A DNA stretch of 64,000 bases from Enterovirga rhinocerotis. GTDB taxonomy: Bacteria; Pseudomonadota; Alphaproteobacteria; Rhizobiales; Beijerinckiaceae. The notes below the pieces were generated by a model. The model searched no databases and was not told the origin of the DNA. It saw only the letters and a list, made by a program, of their open reading frames with translations. Within the stretch, counting starts at the first letter, position 1. The number at the start of each line of letters is the position of its first letter. The stretch covers positions 2,232,001 to 2,296,000 of the forward strand of contig NZ_SNZR01000011.1 of the NCBI RefSeq assembly GCF_004363955.1, written 5' to 3'. Of the stretch, positions 52,801 to 62,300 are shown in pieces. Position numbers and translations under genes: made by a program.

Positions 52801-55800
52801 CAGCGTGTCGTGCCGGAGGATCAGCCGGTTCCAGCATTCCTCGAGCAGCGTCAGGTCGAGGCTCTCGCGCTCGGCCTCGAGATAGGCGTGGCAGGCGACG
52901 TTGCCGAGCACGAGGCCCGCCCCCCGGCCCACCCAATAGGCATGCTGCAGGGGCGTCAGCCGGAACGGCTCGTGCCGCGCGGCAATGTCGGGCGAGAGGG
53001 TGAAGCCCGGTCCCGGCAGGGGTGCCGGCTCCTGCGGCAGTTGCGCCGCGAGGCTCTCGAGGCTCGGCGTCTCGAACAGGGCGCGCAGCGGCAGGGCGGC
53101 GCCCGTCTCGGCCTGCAGGCGCTGCACGATCTCCATGGCCAAGATCGAATCGAGGCCCAGCGTGACGAGGTTCGCCTTTGGCGAGAGCTCGCCCGGCTCC
53201 AGCCGCAGGACCGAGGCGACGATGGCGGCCAATCGGTCCCGCGCCGATGCCTGGACCGGCCCTTCGGCCCGCCCAGCGACCGCGGACGGCTCCGGCGCGG
53301 CCCGGTCGTCGAGGTTCCGGAACAGCCCGGCCCCCGTCACCGCCTCGTGCAAAGCGGCGAGGCGCGGCCACTCGGCCTCGACGCTGACGAGGCTCGGCGG
53401 CAGGTCGTCCGCCGCCAGGGCCTGCTCCAGCCGCGCGAGGTGCCAATCGGGCGTCGACAGGCGCAAGCCGGCCGCGGCCAGGGTCTCCCGGGCCGTCTCG
53501 TCGCCAGCCATGCCGTCCCCGTCCCAGGGTCCCCAGGCCATGGCGAGCGCCGGCAGCCCTTCCGCGCGGCGGCGGGCGGCCAGGGCGTCCTGGAAGGCGT
53601 TGACCGCGGCATAGGCCACCTGGCCGCGCGCGCCCCAGATCCCCGCGATCGAGCTGCACAGAACGAAGTGCCGCAGGTCCGCCCCCCGCGCCGCGTCGCC
53701 GAGATTCCGGCTGCCGGCGATCTTCGCCTCGGCCATGCGCCGGTATTGCGCCGCGGTCTCGGGGCCGAGCGGCCCCCACAGGCCGAGCCCCGCGGCATGG
53801 AACACGCCCCGCACCGGCCCCGCGCTGCGAAGCCTCCCGAACAGGCGGCGCAAAGCTGCGGCATCGGCAATGTCGCAACGCTCCAGCGTCACCCGGACAC
53901 CGAGTTCGCCGAGTTCCTCGGCCAGACGACGCTCCGCCGCCTCGGGCCGGCGGCGGCCGAGCAGCACCAGATGGCCCGCGCCTCGCGCAGCCAGCCACCG
54001 GACCAGCGCGCGGCCGATGCCGCCGAACGCACCGGCGACCACGTAGGTCCCGTCGGGATCGGCGGCGAAGGGAGCCCCGGCCGCCGGTGCCGCCGCCTTC
54101 GCGAGGGCGGGGCGCAAGACCCGCCCGCCCCGCAGCGCCAGCGCGGGCGGCAGGTCCGTGCCGAGCATGGCGGCCGCAAGGTCGGTGCCCGCGCCGGCGC
54201 CGGCGGGATCGAGATCCAGCAGCCGCGTGCGCAACTCCCGGCATTCGGCCATCAGCGACCAACCGGCGCCCCACAGCGCCCGCGACGATGGGCAAGCCGT
54301 CTCGCCCGGCAGAGCCGCCGCGCCCCGCGTGACGATGACGAGCCGGGCGTTCCGGTCGCGCAGATGGCCGGCCAGGGTCAGGAACTCATCGACGACCGTC
54401 TCGTCGCCGGCCGCGTCGAGGCCGCGCAGGAACAGGACCGTCTCGCCCGCCTGGAGGGCTCGCTCGAGGCCGCGCAGGTTGCGGCCGTCCACGCTGCGGA
54501 CGTCGACATCCCGTGCCGCCAGGGCGGGCAGCAACGCCGCCGCCTGGCCGCCGTGATCGGGCACGACGACGACCCCCTCCGGCCAGCCATCCGTGCCGGT
54601 GACGCTCGCCGCCGGCTCCTCCTGCCAATCCAGGGCGAGCAACCCGCCTTCCTGCGCCGTCGCGACAGGGATTTCCGGCACGGGCTCCGGACGCCTGTGC
54701 GTCCGGAAGCCGTACCAGTAGGGCCGGCGCTGGAACGGGTAGAGCGGCAGATCCTCGGGCGCCGGCAGCGGCCCGGGAGCGGCCGCATCCCAGTCGATCT
54801 CGGCGCCGGCATGGTGGAGCGCGGCGAGCCCCGCGCCCACCACCGCGACGTCCGATCGCGCGGGATCGAGGCTCGGCACCAGCAGCGGCACCTTCCGGTC
54901 CTTCGGCCAGGCGCGGCGCGCCAGCGGGAGGAGATGCGGAGCAGGACCGATCTCCAGCACGGCGTCGCAGCCGAAGCCGGCCATCGTGGCCAGAGCGTCG
55001 GCGAAGCGCACCGGCTGGCGCGCCTGCGCGGCCCAGTATTCGCCGGCGGCCAATTCGGCGAAGGTGACGGCCCGCCCGGTGAGGGTCGAGACCAGAACCG
55101 CCTCCTCGCTCCCCGGACGCAAGGCGGCGCCGAGATCGCGCAGAGCCGGCAGCACCGGCTCCATCATCGGCGAGTGGAAGGCGTGGGACACGTCGAGCGC
55201 GCGATGCCCGATGCCCTCCGCTCCGGCGCGGCGGGTCAACTCGGCGATGCCCGCCGGCTCGCCCGCCATGACGACCATGTCCGGCCCGTTCACCGCCGCG
55301 AGGGCGATCCCGCCGATGCCGGCCGCGAGCGTCAGCGCCCGCTCCTCCGTCGCGCGCAGCACCAGCATGGCGCCGGGCCGCAGGGATTGCATCAGGGCCG
55401 CCCGGCCGGCGACCAGCCGGGCCACGCCGTCGAGCGGCAGGTGCCCGGCGATGATGCTCGCCGCCAGTTCGCCGACCGAATGGCCGGCGACCACGGCCGG
55501 CCGCAGCCCGTAGGCCTGCCACATCCGGGCCAGCGCATAGCCCGTCGCGAAGAGCGCGGGCTGGGCGAGCCCGGTCTGGCGCAGGGCGGCGTCATCCGCC
55601 TGGGCCATCGCGTCGCGCACCGAGCGGCCGAGCCACGGCCGGAGGGCCGCATCCGCCTCGTCGAGCGCCGCGCGGAAGGCGGGATTCGCCTCCGCGAGGC
55701 CGCCGGCCATCCCGGCATGCTGCGCGCCCTGTCCGGTGAACAGGAAGCCGATGCGAGGCGGCACCGCGCTCTCGGCGGCGGACAGGCCGCGAAGATCGGC

Positions 55801-58800
55801 GAGCAAGGCGTCCCGCCCCTCGCCGACGGCGCATCCGCGCAGCTCGAGATGGGCGCGCATCCGCGCCGCCCCCCGGCACAGGCTCGGCAGCTCGGTCTCG
55901 GGCGTCACCGCGATGCGGGCGATCCACGCCGTCCGCAGCGCCTCGAAGGCCTCCGGCGAGCGGGCCGAGAGCGGCAGCACCAGCATGCCCGAGGGCGCCG
56001 CCTCCGGAGCTGGGGGCATGGCCGGCGCCTGTTCCAGCAGGGCGTGGGCGATGGTGCCGCTGAAGCCGAAGGAGGCGACGGCGGCACGGCGCGGTGCGTC
56101 CGCGCGCGCCGGCCACGGCTCCGCCGCAGCCGGCAGCCGGGCCGGGATGCGCTCCAGCGAAATGGCCGGGTTCAGCCGGCGCACGGGATGCGGGGGCACC
56201 ACGCCCCGCCGCAGCGCGGCGACGGCCTTGATCGCCCCGGCGACACCCGCCGCCGCTTCCAGATGGCCGATGGCCGTCTTCGCGGTGCCGAGCAGCAGGG
56301 GCGCCGCGCGCGAACCGCCATAGACCTCCGCCAGCGAGGCGAACTCGATGGGATCGCCCAGCCGGGTGCCCGTCCCGTGCATCTCGACATAGTCGATTTC
56401 GTCCGGCCGCAGGCCCGCCCGATCGAGGGCGCGGCGCATCATGGCCACGCGCGAGCCGGGTTCGGGCACGGTCAGGCCGCTGCGCGCGCCCTCCTGGCGC
56501 AGGGCGGTCCCCGCGATCAGCGCGTGGACCCGCGCGCCCCTGGCCCGCGCCTCGGAGAGGCGGCAGAGCACGAGCATGCCGCAGCCCTCTCCGCGCGCAT
56601 AGCCGTCGGCCTCGGCGTCGAAGGTCTTGCAGAGGCCGTCCGCGGCCAGCATGCCGGCGGAGCGCAGGGCCGCCTCCAGTTCCTCGGACAGCAGCACCTG
56701 GGCGCCGCCGACGAGGGCGAGATCGCTGTCGCCCGCCCGCAGGCTGGCGCAGGCGAGATGCATCGCCGCGAGCGAGGCGGAACAGGCCGTATCCACCACC
56801 ACGGCCTCGCCTTCCAGCCCCAGCAGATGGGCGAGGCGGCCGGCGGCCGCAGCCGGTGCGTTGCCGGTGGCGTAATGCGCATCCGGCACCTCGCCCACGG
56901 CGAAAGGCAGATGCGCGTAGTCACCCGCACCGAGCCCGAGATAGACCGAACTGGCGCTTCCCTTCAGAGACGAGGGCGGAATGCCGGCATCCTCGAGCGC
57001 GTGCCAGGCCGTCTCCAGAACGAGGCGATGAACGGGATCGAGCGAGGCCGCCTCGCGCGGGGAGAGACGGAAGAAGGCCGCGTCGAAGCCCTCGATCGCC
57101 TCCAGGAGATGGCCTTCGCGCGGGGTGCCGCAACGGCTCTCGCGCCGCCGGGCGGGGCGTCCCTCCAGCAGCATGTCGAGATAGGCGTCGGGCGTGGCGC
57201 GGTCGCCCGCCTCGCCGCCGGGGAAGCGGCAGCCGATGCCGATCACTGCGATCGGTTCGGGCCCGGCCGCCGCGCGCGGAGCGGCGGGGACGGAGCGGCT
57301 CGCCTCGGCGCTGGGCAGGAGGCCGATCAGGTGATCGGCCAATCGCGAGGGCGTCGGATGATCGAAGGTCGCGAGCTCGGCCACGCCGAGGCCGAGGCGG
57401 GCCTGCAGCGCGGCCGCCGCCTCCACCGCCGCGGCGGAATCGAGGCCGAGATCGAAGAACCCCGCCTCGGGCGGCAGGCGCTCCTCTTCGGAGCGGCCGA
57501 GAAGGGGCTGCACGACGCGGCCGATCTCGTCGAGCAGGATCAGGCGGCGCTCGGCCGGGCCGGCCCGACGCAGACGTTCGGCCGTTCCGCTCTCGGGCTT
57601 CCCGCGCTCGGGTGCCCCCTCCGACGCGGAGGCGCCGCCCGGCTGGGCCGCCTCGGGCGTCCAGCGCCGCTCCGCCAGCAGCGTGAGGGAGCCCTCCTCC
57701 CAGGCCCGGCGCATGGCGGCGCGGCGGATCTTGCCGCTCGTCGTGCGCAGCAGCGTGCCCTGGCGGATCAGCGCGACCGCATGGAGCGCGAAGCCGTGCT
57801 CCGCCGCGACGGCGGCGCGGATCGCCTCGATCAGCGCCTCGTCTTCCGCGGGCGTCGCCCGGACGGCCTCGTGGACGAGCATGGCCGCCTCGCCTTCCGG
57901 CGTGTCCACGGCGAAACAGGCACCGCCCTGCGGTACGAGCCGCGGATCGAGCGCCTGCGCCGTCTGCTCGATGTCGGTCGGGGCATGGCAGGCGCCGCGA
58001 AGGATGATCGCCTCCTTCAGCCGGCCGGTCACGCAGAGCCGGCCCTCCAGCACGAAGCCGAGGTCGCCCGTGCGCAGCCAGCCGCCGCGCGACGCGCCCT
58101 CGCGCGGATGCAGCACCGCCTGGAAGGCGGCGGCGGTCTCCGTCGGCCGGTTCCAGTAGCCGGGGCCGACCGACCCGCCGCGGACCCAGATCTCGCCGAC
58201 GCCGCCATCCGGCCGCTCGTGCCCGGTTTCCGGGTCGACGATGCGCAGATCCAGGCCGACGAAGTCGTCGCCGCTGGCGACCAGCACATGGGCATCGGGC
58301 GTGCCGGGGGGGACCGGACGGGCCTCGCCGGCCCGGAGGGCCGCATGGTCCAGGCAGAGCGGATCGAGCCCGCGCTCGGTCACGGTTCCGGCGGCGATCA
58401 GCGTCGTCTCGGCGAGCCCGTAGCAGGGGCACATGGCCTCGCGCCGCAGGCCGCAGGCCCGGAAGCGCTCCCAGAAGGCGAGGAGCGTCGCATGACGCAG
58501 CGGTTCGGCGGCCGCGATCACCATCTCGACGCTGGAGAGGTCGAGCCGCGCGAGCGCCTCGTCCGGGATCTTCTTCAGACAGAGATCGAAGGCGAAGTTC
58601 GGTCCCGGCATGACGGTGCCGCGATATTGCGTGGTCGCCTCCAGCCAGCAGAGAGGCCTCTGGGCGAAGCGCGCCGGCGGGATCAGCACCGTCGTAGAGC
58701 CGTGATGCAGGATCTGCAGCACGCCGCCGATCAGCCCCATGTCGTGGTAGAGGGGCATCCAGTTCACCATCACCGTGCGCGAGTGATTGCGGAACACCCG

Positions 58801-59388
58801 CTGCATGGCGGCGAAATTGTCGGCCAGCGCGGCGTGGGTGTTCATCACGCCCTTGGGCTCGCTGGTGGACCCCGAGGTGTATTGCAGGAAGGCGATGTCA
58901 TCCGGCCCGGGCTCGTGCCACGTCGCGGGCGGCGCCGGGGCCTCATCGTCCAGGAAGACGGCACGCAGGCCGTGCGCGGCCACGAAGGTCTCGAAGGCCG
59001 CTCCGGAGGCCTCGGCGATGGCACGGGTGGTGACGATTCCGACGGGCGTCGCGTCGCGCGCGATGCCGTCGATCTTGCCGAGAACCCGCTGGACGCGCGA
59101 CGGACCGGGCAGGTTCACCGGCACGGCGATGATGCCGGTGCGGAAACAGCCGAGCACCGCGGCCACGTATTCGAGCCCCGAGGGGAGCAGCAGAAGCACC
59201 CGCTCGCCCGGGTTGAAGGCCTGCGCCAGGGCGGCACCGGCGGCCTCCATGCGACCCAGCAATCCGGCATAGGTCAGCGTTCCCGCGGGGGCGCCCGGAG
59301 CGCCGTCGAACCGGATCGCGACATGATCTCCCCGTGTCGCCGCGTGCTCGGCGATGCGGGCGGGCAGATGGAGGAAATCCTGGGTCAT
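46834..59388 (-). CDS. FAAL-PKS-NRPS hybrid synthetase: FAAL-ACP-KS-AT-KR-ACP-Cy-A-E*-PCP-Cy-PCP
   Basis: 4184 residues. FAAL 1-590 (YTSGSTSEPKG at 170-180) activates a fatty acid; ACP1 Ser651. KS 711-1120: Cys869, His1004, His1042. AT 1210-1540: GHSVG Ser1304 and HAFH (1402-1405), the malonyl type. No DH. KR 1590-1960: AGAFGGIG, Ser1912, Tyr1926, Asn1930 intact. ACP2 Ser2081. Cy1 2140-2590: D2273, D2278, S2281. A 2600-3090 with code D2801 L2802 Y2805 N2844 L2869 S2871 L2895 I2903 W2904, cysteine-type. An embedded methyltransferase-like domain (3100-3450) has a broken SAM motif (LQLEARSGST), as in PchE/HMWP2 epimerase domains. PCP Ser3546. Cy2 3605-4050: D3735, D3740, S3743, with no A domain. 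PCP Ser4108. The second half matches HMWP2; the first half matches the MicC-type starter PKS of micacocidin. The ATG overlaps the upstream stop by 4 bp. Confidence 0.95.
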   Translation of the reverse strand: MTQDFLHLPARIAEHAATRGDHVAIRFDGAPGAPAGTLTYAGLLGRMEAAGAALAQAFNPGERVLLLLPSGLEYVAAVLGCFRTGIIAVPVNLPGPSRVQRVLGKIDGIARDATPVGIVTTRAIAEASGAAFETFVAAHGLRAVFLDDEAPAPPATWHEPGPDDIAFLQYTSGSTSEPKGVMNTHAALADNFAAMQRVFRNHSRTVMVNWMPLYHDMGLIGGVLQILHHGSTTVLIPPARFAQRPLCWLEATTQYRGTVMPGPNFAFDLCLKKIPDEALARLDLSSVEMVIAAAEPLRHATLLAFWERFRACGLRREAMCPCYGLAETTLIAAGTVTERGLDPLCLDHAALRAGEARPVPPGTPDAHVLVASGDDFVGLDLRIVDPETGHERPDGGVGEIWVRGGSVGPGYWNRPTETAAAFQAVLHPREGASRGGWLRTGDLGFVLEGRLCVTGRLKEAIILRGACHAPTDIEQTAQALDPRLVPQGGACFAVDTPEGEAAMLVHEAVRATPAEDEALIEAIRAAVAAEHGFALHAVALIRQGTLLRTTSGKIRRAAMRRAWEEGSLTLLAERRWTPEAAQPGGASASEGAPERGKPESGTAERLRRAGPAERRLILLDEIGRVVQPLLGRSEEERLPPEAGFFDLGLDSAAAVEAAAALQARLGLGVAELATFDHPTPSRLADHLIGLLPSAEASRSVPAAPRAAAGPEPIAVIGIGCRFPGGEAGDRATPDAYLDMLLEGRPARRRESRCGTPREGHLLEAIEGFDAAFFRLSPREAASLDPVHRLVLETAWHALEDAGIPPSSLKGSASSVYLGLGAGDYAHLPFAVGEVPDAHYATGNAPAAAAGRLAHLLGLEGEAVVVDTACSASLAAMHLACASLRAGDSDLALVGGAQVLLSEELEAALRSAGMLAADGLCKTFDAEADGYARGEGCGMLVLCRLSEARARGARVHALIAGTALRQEGARSGLTVPEPGSRVAMMRRALDRAGLRPDEIDYVEMHGTGTRLGDPIEFASLAEVYGGSRAAPLLLGTAKTAIGHLEAAAGVAGAIKAVAALRRGVVPPHPVRRLNPAISLERIPARLPAAAEPWPARADAPRRAAVASFGFSGTIAHALLEQAPAMPPAPEAAPSGMLVLPLSARSPEAFEALRTAWIARIAVTPETELPSLCRGAARMRAHLELRGCAVGEGRDALLADLRGLSAAESAVPPRIGFLFTGQGAQHAGMAGGLAEANPAFRAALDEADAALRPWLGRSVRDAMAQADDAALRQTGLAQPALFATGYALARMWQAYGLRPAVVAGHSVGELAASIIAGHLPLDGVARLVAGRAALMQSLRPGAMLVLRATEERALTLAAGIGGIALAAVNGPDMVVMAGEPAGIAELTRRAGAEGIGHRALDVSHAFHSPMMEPVLPALRDLGAALRPGSEEAVLVSTLTGRAVTFAELAAGEYWAAQARQPVRFADALATMAGFGCDAVLEIGPAPHLLPLARRAWPKDRKVPLLVPSLDPARSDVAVVGAGLAALHHAGAEIDWDAAAPGPLPAPEDLPLYPFQRRPYWYGFRTHRRPEPVPEIPVATAQEGGLLALDWQEEPAASVTGTDGWPEGVVVVPDHGGQAAALLPALAARDVDVRSVDGRNLRGLERALQAGETVLFLRGLDAAGDETVVDEFLTLAGHLRDRNARLVIVTRGAAALPGETACPSSRALWGAGWSLMAECRELRTRLLDLDPAGAGAGTDLAAAMLGTDLPPALALRGGRVLRPALAKAAAPAAGAPFAADPDGTYVVAGAFGGIGRALVRWLAARGAGHLVLLGRRRPEAAERRLAEELGELGVRVTLERCDIADAAALRRLFGRLRSAGPVRGVFHAAGLGLWGPLGPETAAQYRRMAEAKIAGSRNLGDAARGADLRHFVLCSSIAGIWGARGQVAYAAVNAFQDALAARRRAEGLPALAMAWGPWDGDGMAGDETARETLAAAGLRLSTPDWHLARLEQALAADDLPPSLVSVEAEWPRLAALHEAVTGAGLFRNLDDRAAPEPSAVAGRAEGPVQASARDRLAAIVASVLRLEPGELSPKANLVTLGLDSILAMEIVQRLQAETGAALPLRALFETPSLESLAAQLPQEPAPLPGPGFTLSPDIAARHEPFRLTPLQHAYWVGRGAGLVLGNVACHAYLEAERESLDLTLLEECWNRLILRHDTLRLVIDQSGRQRILPEVPRYAVAVQDLRETEAAEAVTALETWREALSHQVHPTSQWPLFTLRGSLLPSGRVRLHLGLDLLIADATSAQILLAELEALMRHGGDMEAAGLAPFRLSFRDYVLAGEDPASGLPAERERARSWWLPRLEELPPPPRLPLAVRPESVGTPRFTRRQTLLAAQDWAGLKQRIAARGLTPSSFLLALFAEVIGRWSAAQDFTLSLTLFDRRPWHPEIAGLTGDFTAVTLLPVDQRAAAPFAAAASALHATMLDVLEHRAFDATDVLRALNRERGEAERVTMPVVFTSQFGAAGGRAGLLADPVFAITQTPQVWLDHQVMEVEGALCCNWDAVEGLFPEGVLDAMAAAHADVLHRLLADEAAWDGTAGDLLPASQQAVRTAVNDTAAPLPDLRLHDLFLASAAKTPDSPALIAADGRSWSYAALRDVSLGLGARLAAAATAPLAGQRVAVLMEKCPEQALAVLAILMRGGVYVPLDPEQPAARLEVILDSADIRLAVVAGTVPEAVADLFARRGVATVEADLAAEPDDAPAMEIAEVDPRDPAYLLYTSGSTGTPKGVLLDHRGPVNTVLDINARFGVTGRDRVLALSQLGFDLSVYDLFGAFAAGAALVVPAAALRRDPAHWAELLREQGVTVWNSVPALFDMLVAERDATALAGLRLVLLSGDWVPLHLPRRFRAGGGAARLIALGGATEASIWSNWFEIGEVPEHWSSIPYGYPLANQRYHVLDAALRHRPDWVEGDLHIAGDGLALRYEGDPDRTAAAFYPHPETGERLYRTGDIARYWPDGTLEFLGRRDTQVKIGGHRIELGEIEAALSAHPAVGKAVVDAIGDEGAEKTSRTRRLQAWVVLDEDGDDAVHPARRVLSLPEEEATDRRKTARRVALARLADEPGMGDAEGFQAFLTAVARQAARDSLLALGLPAQEGATVARRGLAARLGVGGAMERVLHDWLALLVEAGDLGEGAEGRLSVLRDLGTGDWDALETEGARFGLAADPLRRLRDDAGRRAAVLRGEAEPLSLFFTPGDAGLSPEALTRGSPSGPAMVAALQAVLRAAAPGQRPPLRILQLEARSGSTSLDLVRALPEEGWELTVADASPAFLQEARTTLAAGGFAGHPAIRFQALDPQRPLGPQGIAAGSQDVLVLLNALHRTRDVSPLLAHLREALAPGGLLLAPEMTADNDLQRVTVALLGDGPDQVLDRRRDRFVWQASASFWTEALLEAGFAWADALTPPDAPDAFALLLAGQPATLWQADPAALRAFAATRLPAYMVPQGVMVLPELPLSPTGKLDRRRLPRPPRSAASEPAAALSALEARIAAIWEEVLGVPVTAPSQSFFALGGDSLSAVRVSEALRRTTGLAVQVRDLFERPVLSAFAAPLEGRELLAEGEGEPILVPAPEAAHEPFPLTDVQEAYWIGRQEGFELGGVSSHLYTEIEVEDLPFERIEAAFRLLIARHPMMRAVVAEEGRQRVLPTVPDYVIALRDCAVADMPAETAAIREAMSHQVRPADRWPLFEVQALRADGTLRLFVSLDNMLFDGRSMAMLIGEWGLLARAADRTEAPQPLACTFRDCMLALRAMEGSPSWRRSLDYWLGRLETLPAAPDLPVKAGPAGAPRFQRRAAVLPAPLWQALRERARREGLTANAVLLAAYGEVLRAWSRSARFTINLTLFQRPPLHPEIDQVIGDFTSLILLECDDAPAPDLLGRARQVQRQLAEDLAHADVSAVRVLREAARRTGRVRGVACPIVFTSALGAAAGEEGGSQSLGRLGWGITQTPQVWIDHQAREAEGALTWNWDAVEALFEPGMLDEMVGLYDRLLHVLAQDEAAFTRPLAELLAGAGLSHAVRHDRAALMLPPRSKAEPTAKAAGPMDAAPDAIECAVLEGLARETGHPARRDVSFFEQGATSLALIRLCQALRAELDVTLPVVDLFEHATPRVLAAHLRRLKGARAAPPPATRSQPGASRPPSRASRRAAARQHARGL

Positions 59389-62300
59389 CGAACGGCGTCC
59401 ACGAGCAGCGTCTGCGAGGAACAGGGCCCGTCCGGCAGCTCGACGAAGCTGCGGATGGCGCGGGCGACATCGGTCAGGGCTTCCGCCTCGCGCAGAAGGG
59501 ACCAGTGATCGGCGGCGATGGTCTCCTCGTGCCGGGGCCCCGTGAGGAGGTCGCGCCAGGCCGGCTCGGGGAGCGGCCAGCCCGCTTCACGCCGGGCGGC
59601 CCAGAAGCAGAGGGCCGGCACGCGCAGAGGCCTCGGCGCGAAGGCCGCCAGGGCGGAGAGCTGCCCCGCCACGACGTCGCGCAGCCAGGCGGGAGCCTGC
59701 CCCGCCATGGCCTCCGCGCGATCCGTGAAGACATCGTGCCGGGACCAGTCGACCGGATCGAGCAGGACCAGGCCGTCGCATGGCCGCCCCTCGTCCTCCA
59801 GCTGCGCCGCGAGGGCGGCCGCCAGCACGGTTCCAGAGGACCAGCCGCCGAGCAGCAGCCGCTGTCCGGGCGCCTGCCCGTCGAGCACGGACCGCGCCTG
59901 CGCGAGCACCGCGGCCAGAGGATCGCCGGTGCTCGGGGCCGCCGCGCGCGAGGCGAAGTCGATCGCCTGCACCCGGCAGACGTCGCCCAGGGCCGCTTCG
60001 AGGCTCGCAAAGGCCCCGGCGGCGCCGTCGCTGCCTGGGAAAAGCACGAGGAGCGGGCGCGTATCCGCCTGCAGTGCCGGCCTGTCGCCGCCCTCCAGCC
60101 GCGCGGCCAAATCCGCCAGGACGGGAGCCTCGAACAGGCTGCGCACCGGGAGTTCCACGCCGAAAGCGTCGCGGATTCGGCCGATCAGCCGGATGGCCAG
60201 CAGGCTGTCGCCGCCGCTGCGGAAGAAATCCGCCTCCGCAGAGAGGATCGGCGTCGCCAGCAGCTCGGACCAGAGATCGGCCAGCCGCTGCTCGACGGGC
60301 GTCGCGAGCGGACGCCCCTCGCCCGTCGCCCCGGCGGGCGCGGCCCGCGCCAGCTCCGCGGCCAATGCCGCGCGATCGACCTTGCCGTTCGCGCCGAGCG
60401 GCAGGGTGTCCACGATCCGGATCGCCGCCGGCACCATGTAGTCCGGCAGGCGCTTGGCAGCCTCGTCGCGCAGGGCCGCCGGGTTCGCGCCGCCCCGGCA
60501 CTCGGCCAGGAAGACATGCTGGCCGATCCCGAGCGCGTCGCCGCCCATATGCGCCAGGCTGAACCCGGCCTCGCGCAAAACCTCCCGCCATTGCGGCGCG
60601 GCCAGCAGCGGCAGCCCCTTCTCCTGCCGGAAATCGGCGAAAGCCGAGAAGCCCTCGAGGAAGCCGGCCGTCACCATCTGGACGGCCGTGTTCTCGGTCG
60701 CCTCCAGCAGCAGCAGGCGACCGCCCGGCACGAGGAGGCGCCGCAGATAGGTCAGGGTGCGCGGCAGGTCGCGCGCATCGTGCAGCACGTTGGAGGCGAC
60801 GATCAGGTCGTAGCCGTCGCTCGGAAGGCCCTGATCGGCCGGGTCGAGGTTGATGTCGAAGCGGCCGGTGGTGAAGTCGCCCTCCCCGCCGAAGCTGTCG
60901 CGCGCGGCATCGAGGAAGAACAGGGAGACGTCGGTGAAGTGGTAGCGCACGCCGCGGCGGCGCAGAACCGGCAGGAGCGGCCCCGTGAAGGAGCCGACGC
61001 CGCCTCCCACCTCCAGCACCGTCAACGGCGCCTCGGGATGACGTGCGTCGAGCGCGGCGCCGAGCATGGCTGCCGAAAGGGCGCCGAGCCGCTCCGCGGC
61101 GGGGTTGTGACGGTAGAGGCTATCCGCGTGCTGCAGCGTCGCCCCCGGGAACAGGAGTTCCAGCGGAGCCTGCTCGCCGCTCGCGAGCGCGCCGGCGCGC
61201 CGGCAGCAGGAGACGATCCAGCCGCGGAGAAGCTCGGCGCCGGGCCATGCCGGCAGCGCTTCGAACGCCGCGCAGGCCGCGTCGAGATCACCGGGCTCGG
61301 GCGCCATCCGCGGCCATTGCCGCAGCAGCCCCGCAAAGGCGGGATCCGGCTGCAGACGCCCCGAAGCGATCTCGGCGAGCGTCCGATGCATCGCGATGCG
61401 GCCCACCCCGTCCGAAGCGGCGCGGAAGGCGCGCAGCCGCTCGAGGGCCTCGCCCTGCGCCGCGCTTTCGGCCGCCTCCGCCGCGCTGCGGATCGCCGCC
61501 GCGACGGCCCCGTCGACGGCCTCAGGCTCGACGGGCATCTCCAGCACCGCCGCGCCGATCTGACGGCCGCCGGACTCGCGGTCGACCACCACCGCGACGG
61601 CCTCCTTCACCGAAGGAAGGCCGGAGAGAACGGCCTCGACCTCGCCCAGTTCGATGCGATGGCCGCCGATCTTGACCTGGGTATCCTCGCGCCCGAGGAA
61701 TTCCAGCATGCCATCGGGCCAGTACCGCGCGAGGTCGCCGGTGCGGTAGAGCCGCCTGCCGTCGTCCCAGGCGGTCGGGAAGGCCTGTGCCGTGCGTGCG
61801 GGGTCGTTCCAGTAGCACTCGGCCAGTCCCACGCCGCCGATATGAAGGTCACCCGGAACCCAATCCGGCCGGTCGTGCCCCTCGCCGTCGAGGACGCGGT
61901 AGGATTGGTTCGGCAGCGGATAGCCGTAGGGGATGCTGCGCCAATGCGGCGGCACCTCGTCCACCTCGAGCAGGTTCGACCAGATGGCGGCCTCGGTGGC
62001 TCCGCCGAGCGCCAGGAAGCGCGACCCGGGCGCCGCCGCCCGCAGACGGGCCGGCTGGCCGAGGGGTATCCAGTCGCCGCTCAAGAGCGCCGCCCGCAGC
62101 GGCAGCGGCGCAGCGGATGCCGTGACCCGGTCCAGTAAGAGGTCCAGCAGGGCCGGAACGGAGTTCCACACCGTGACGCCGGCGCCCCGGACGAGGCCGA
62201 GCCAATGGGCCGGATCCCGTGCCTCCGCCTCGCCGCAGAGGACCAGCGCGCCGCCCACCGAGAGCGGACCGAAGATGTCGTAGACCGACAGGTCGAAGCC

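Noticed and set aside
46849-59508. A 4219-codon open frame on the plus strand, antisense to the FAAL-PKS-NRPS gene
   Set aside because: Its translation is Arg/Gly/Pro-rich without recognisable domains. Such long antisense openness follows from very high GC and strong codon bias in the true gene, which has complete, ordered domains.
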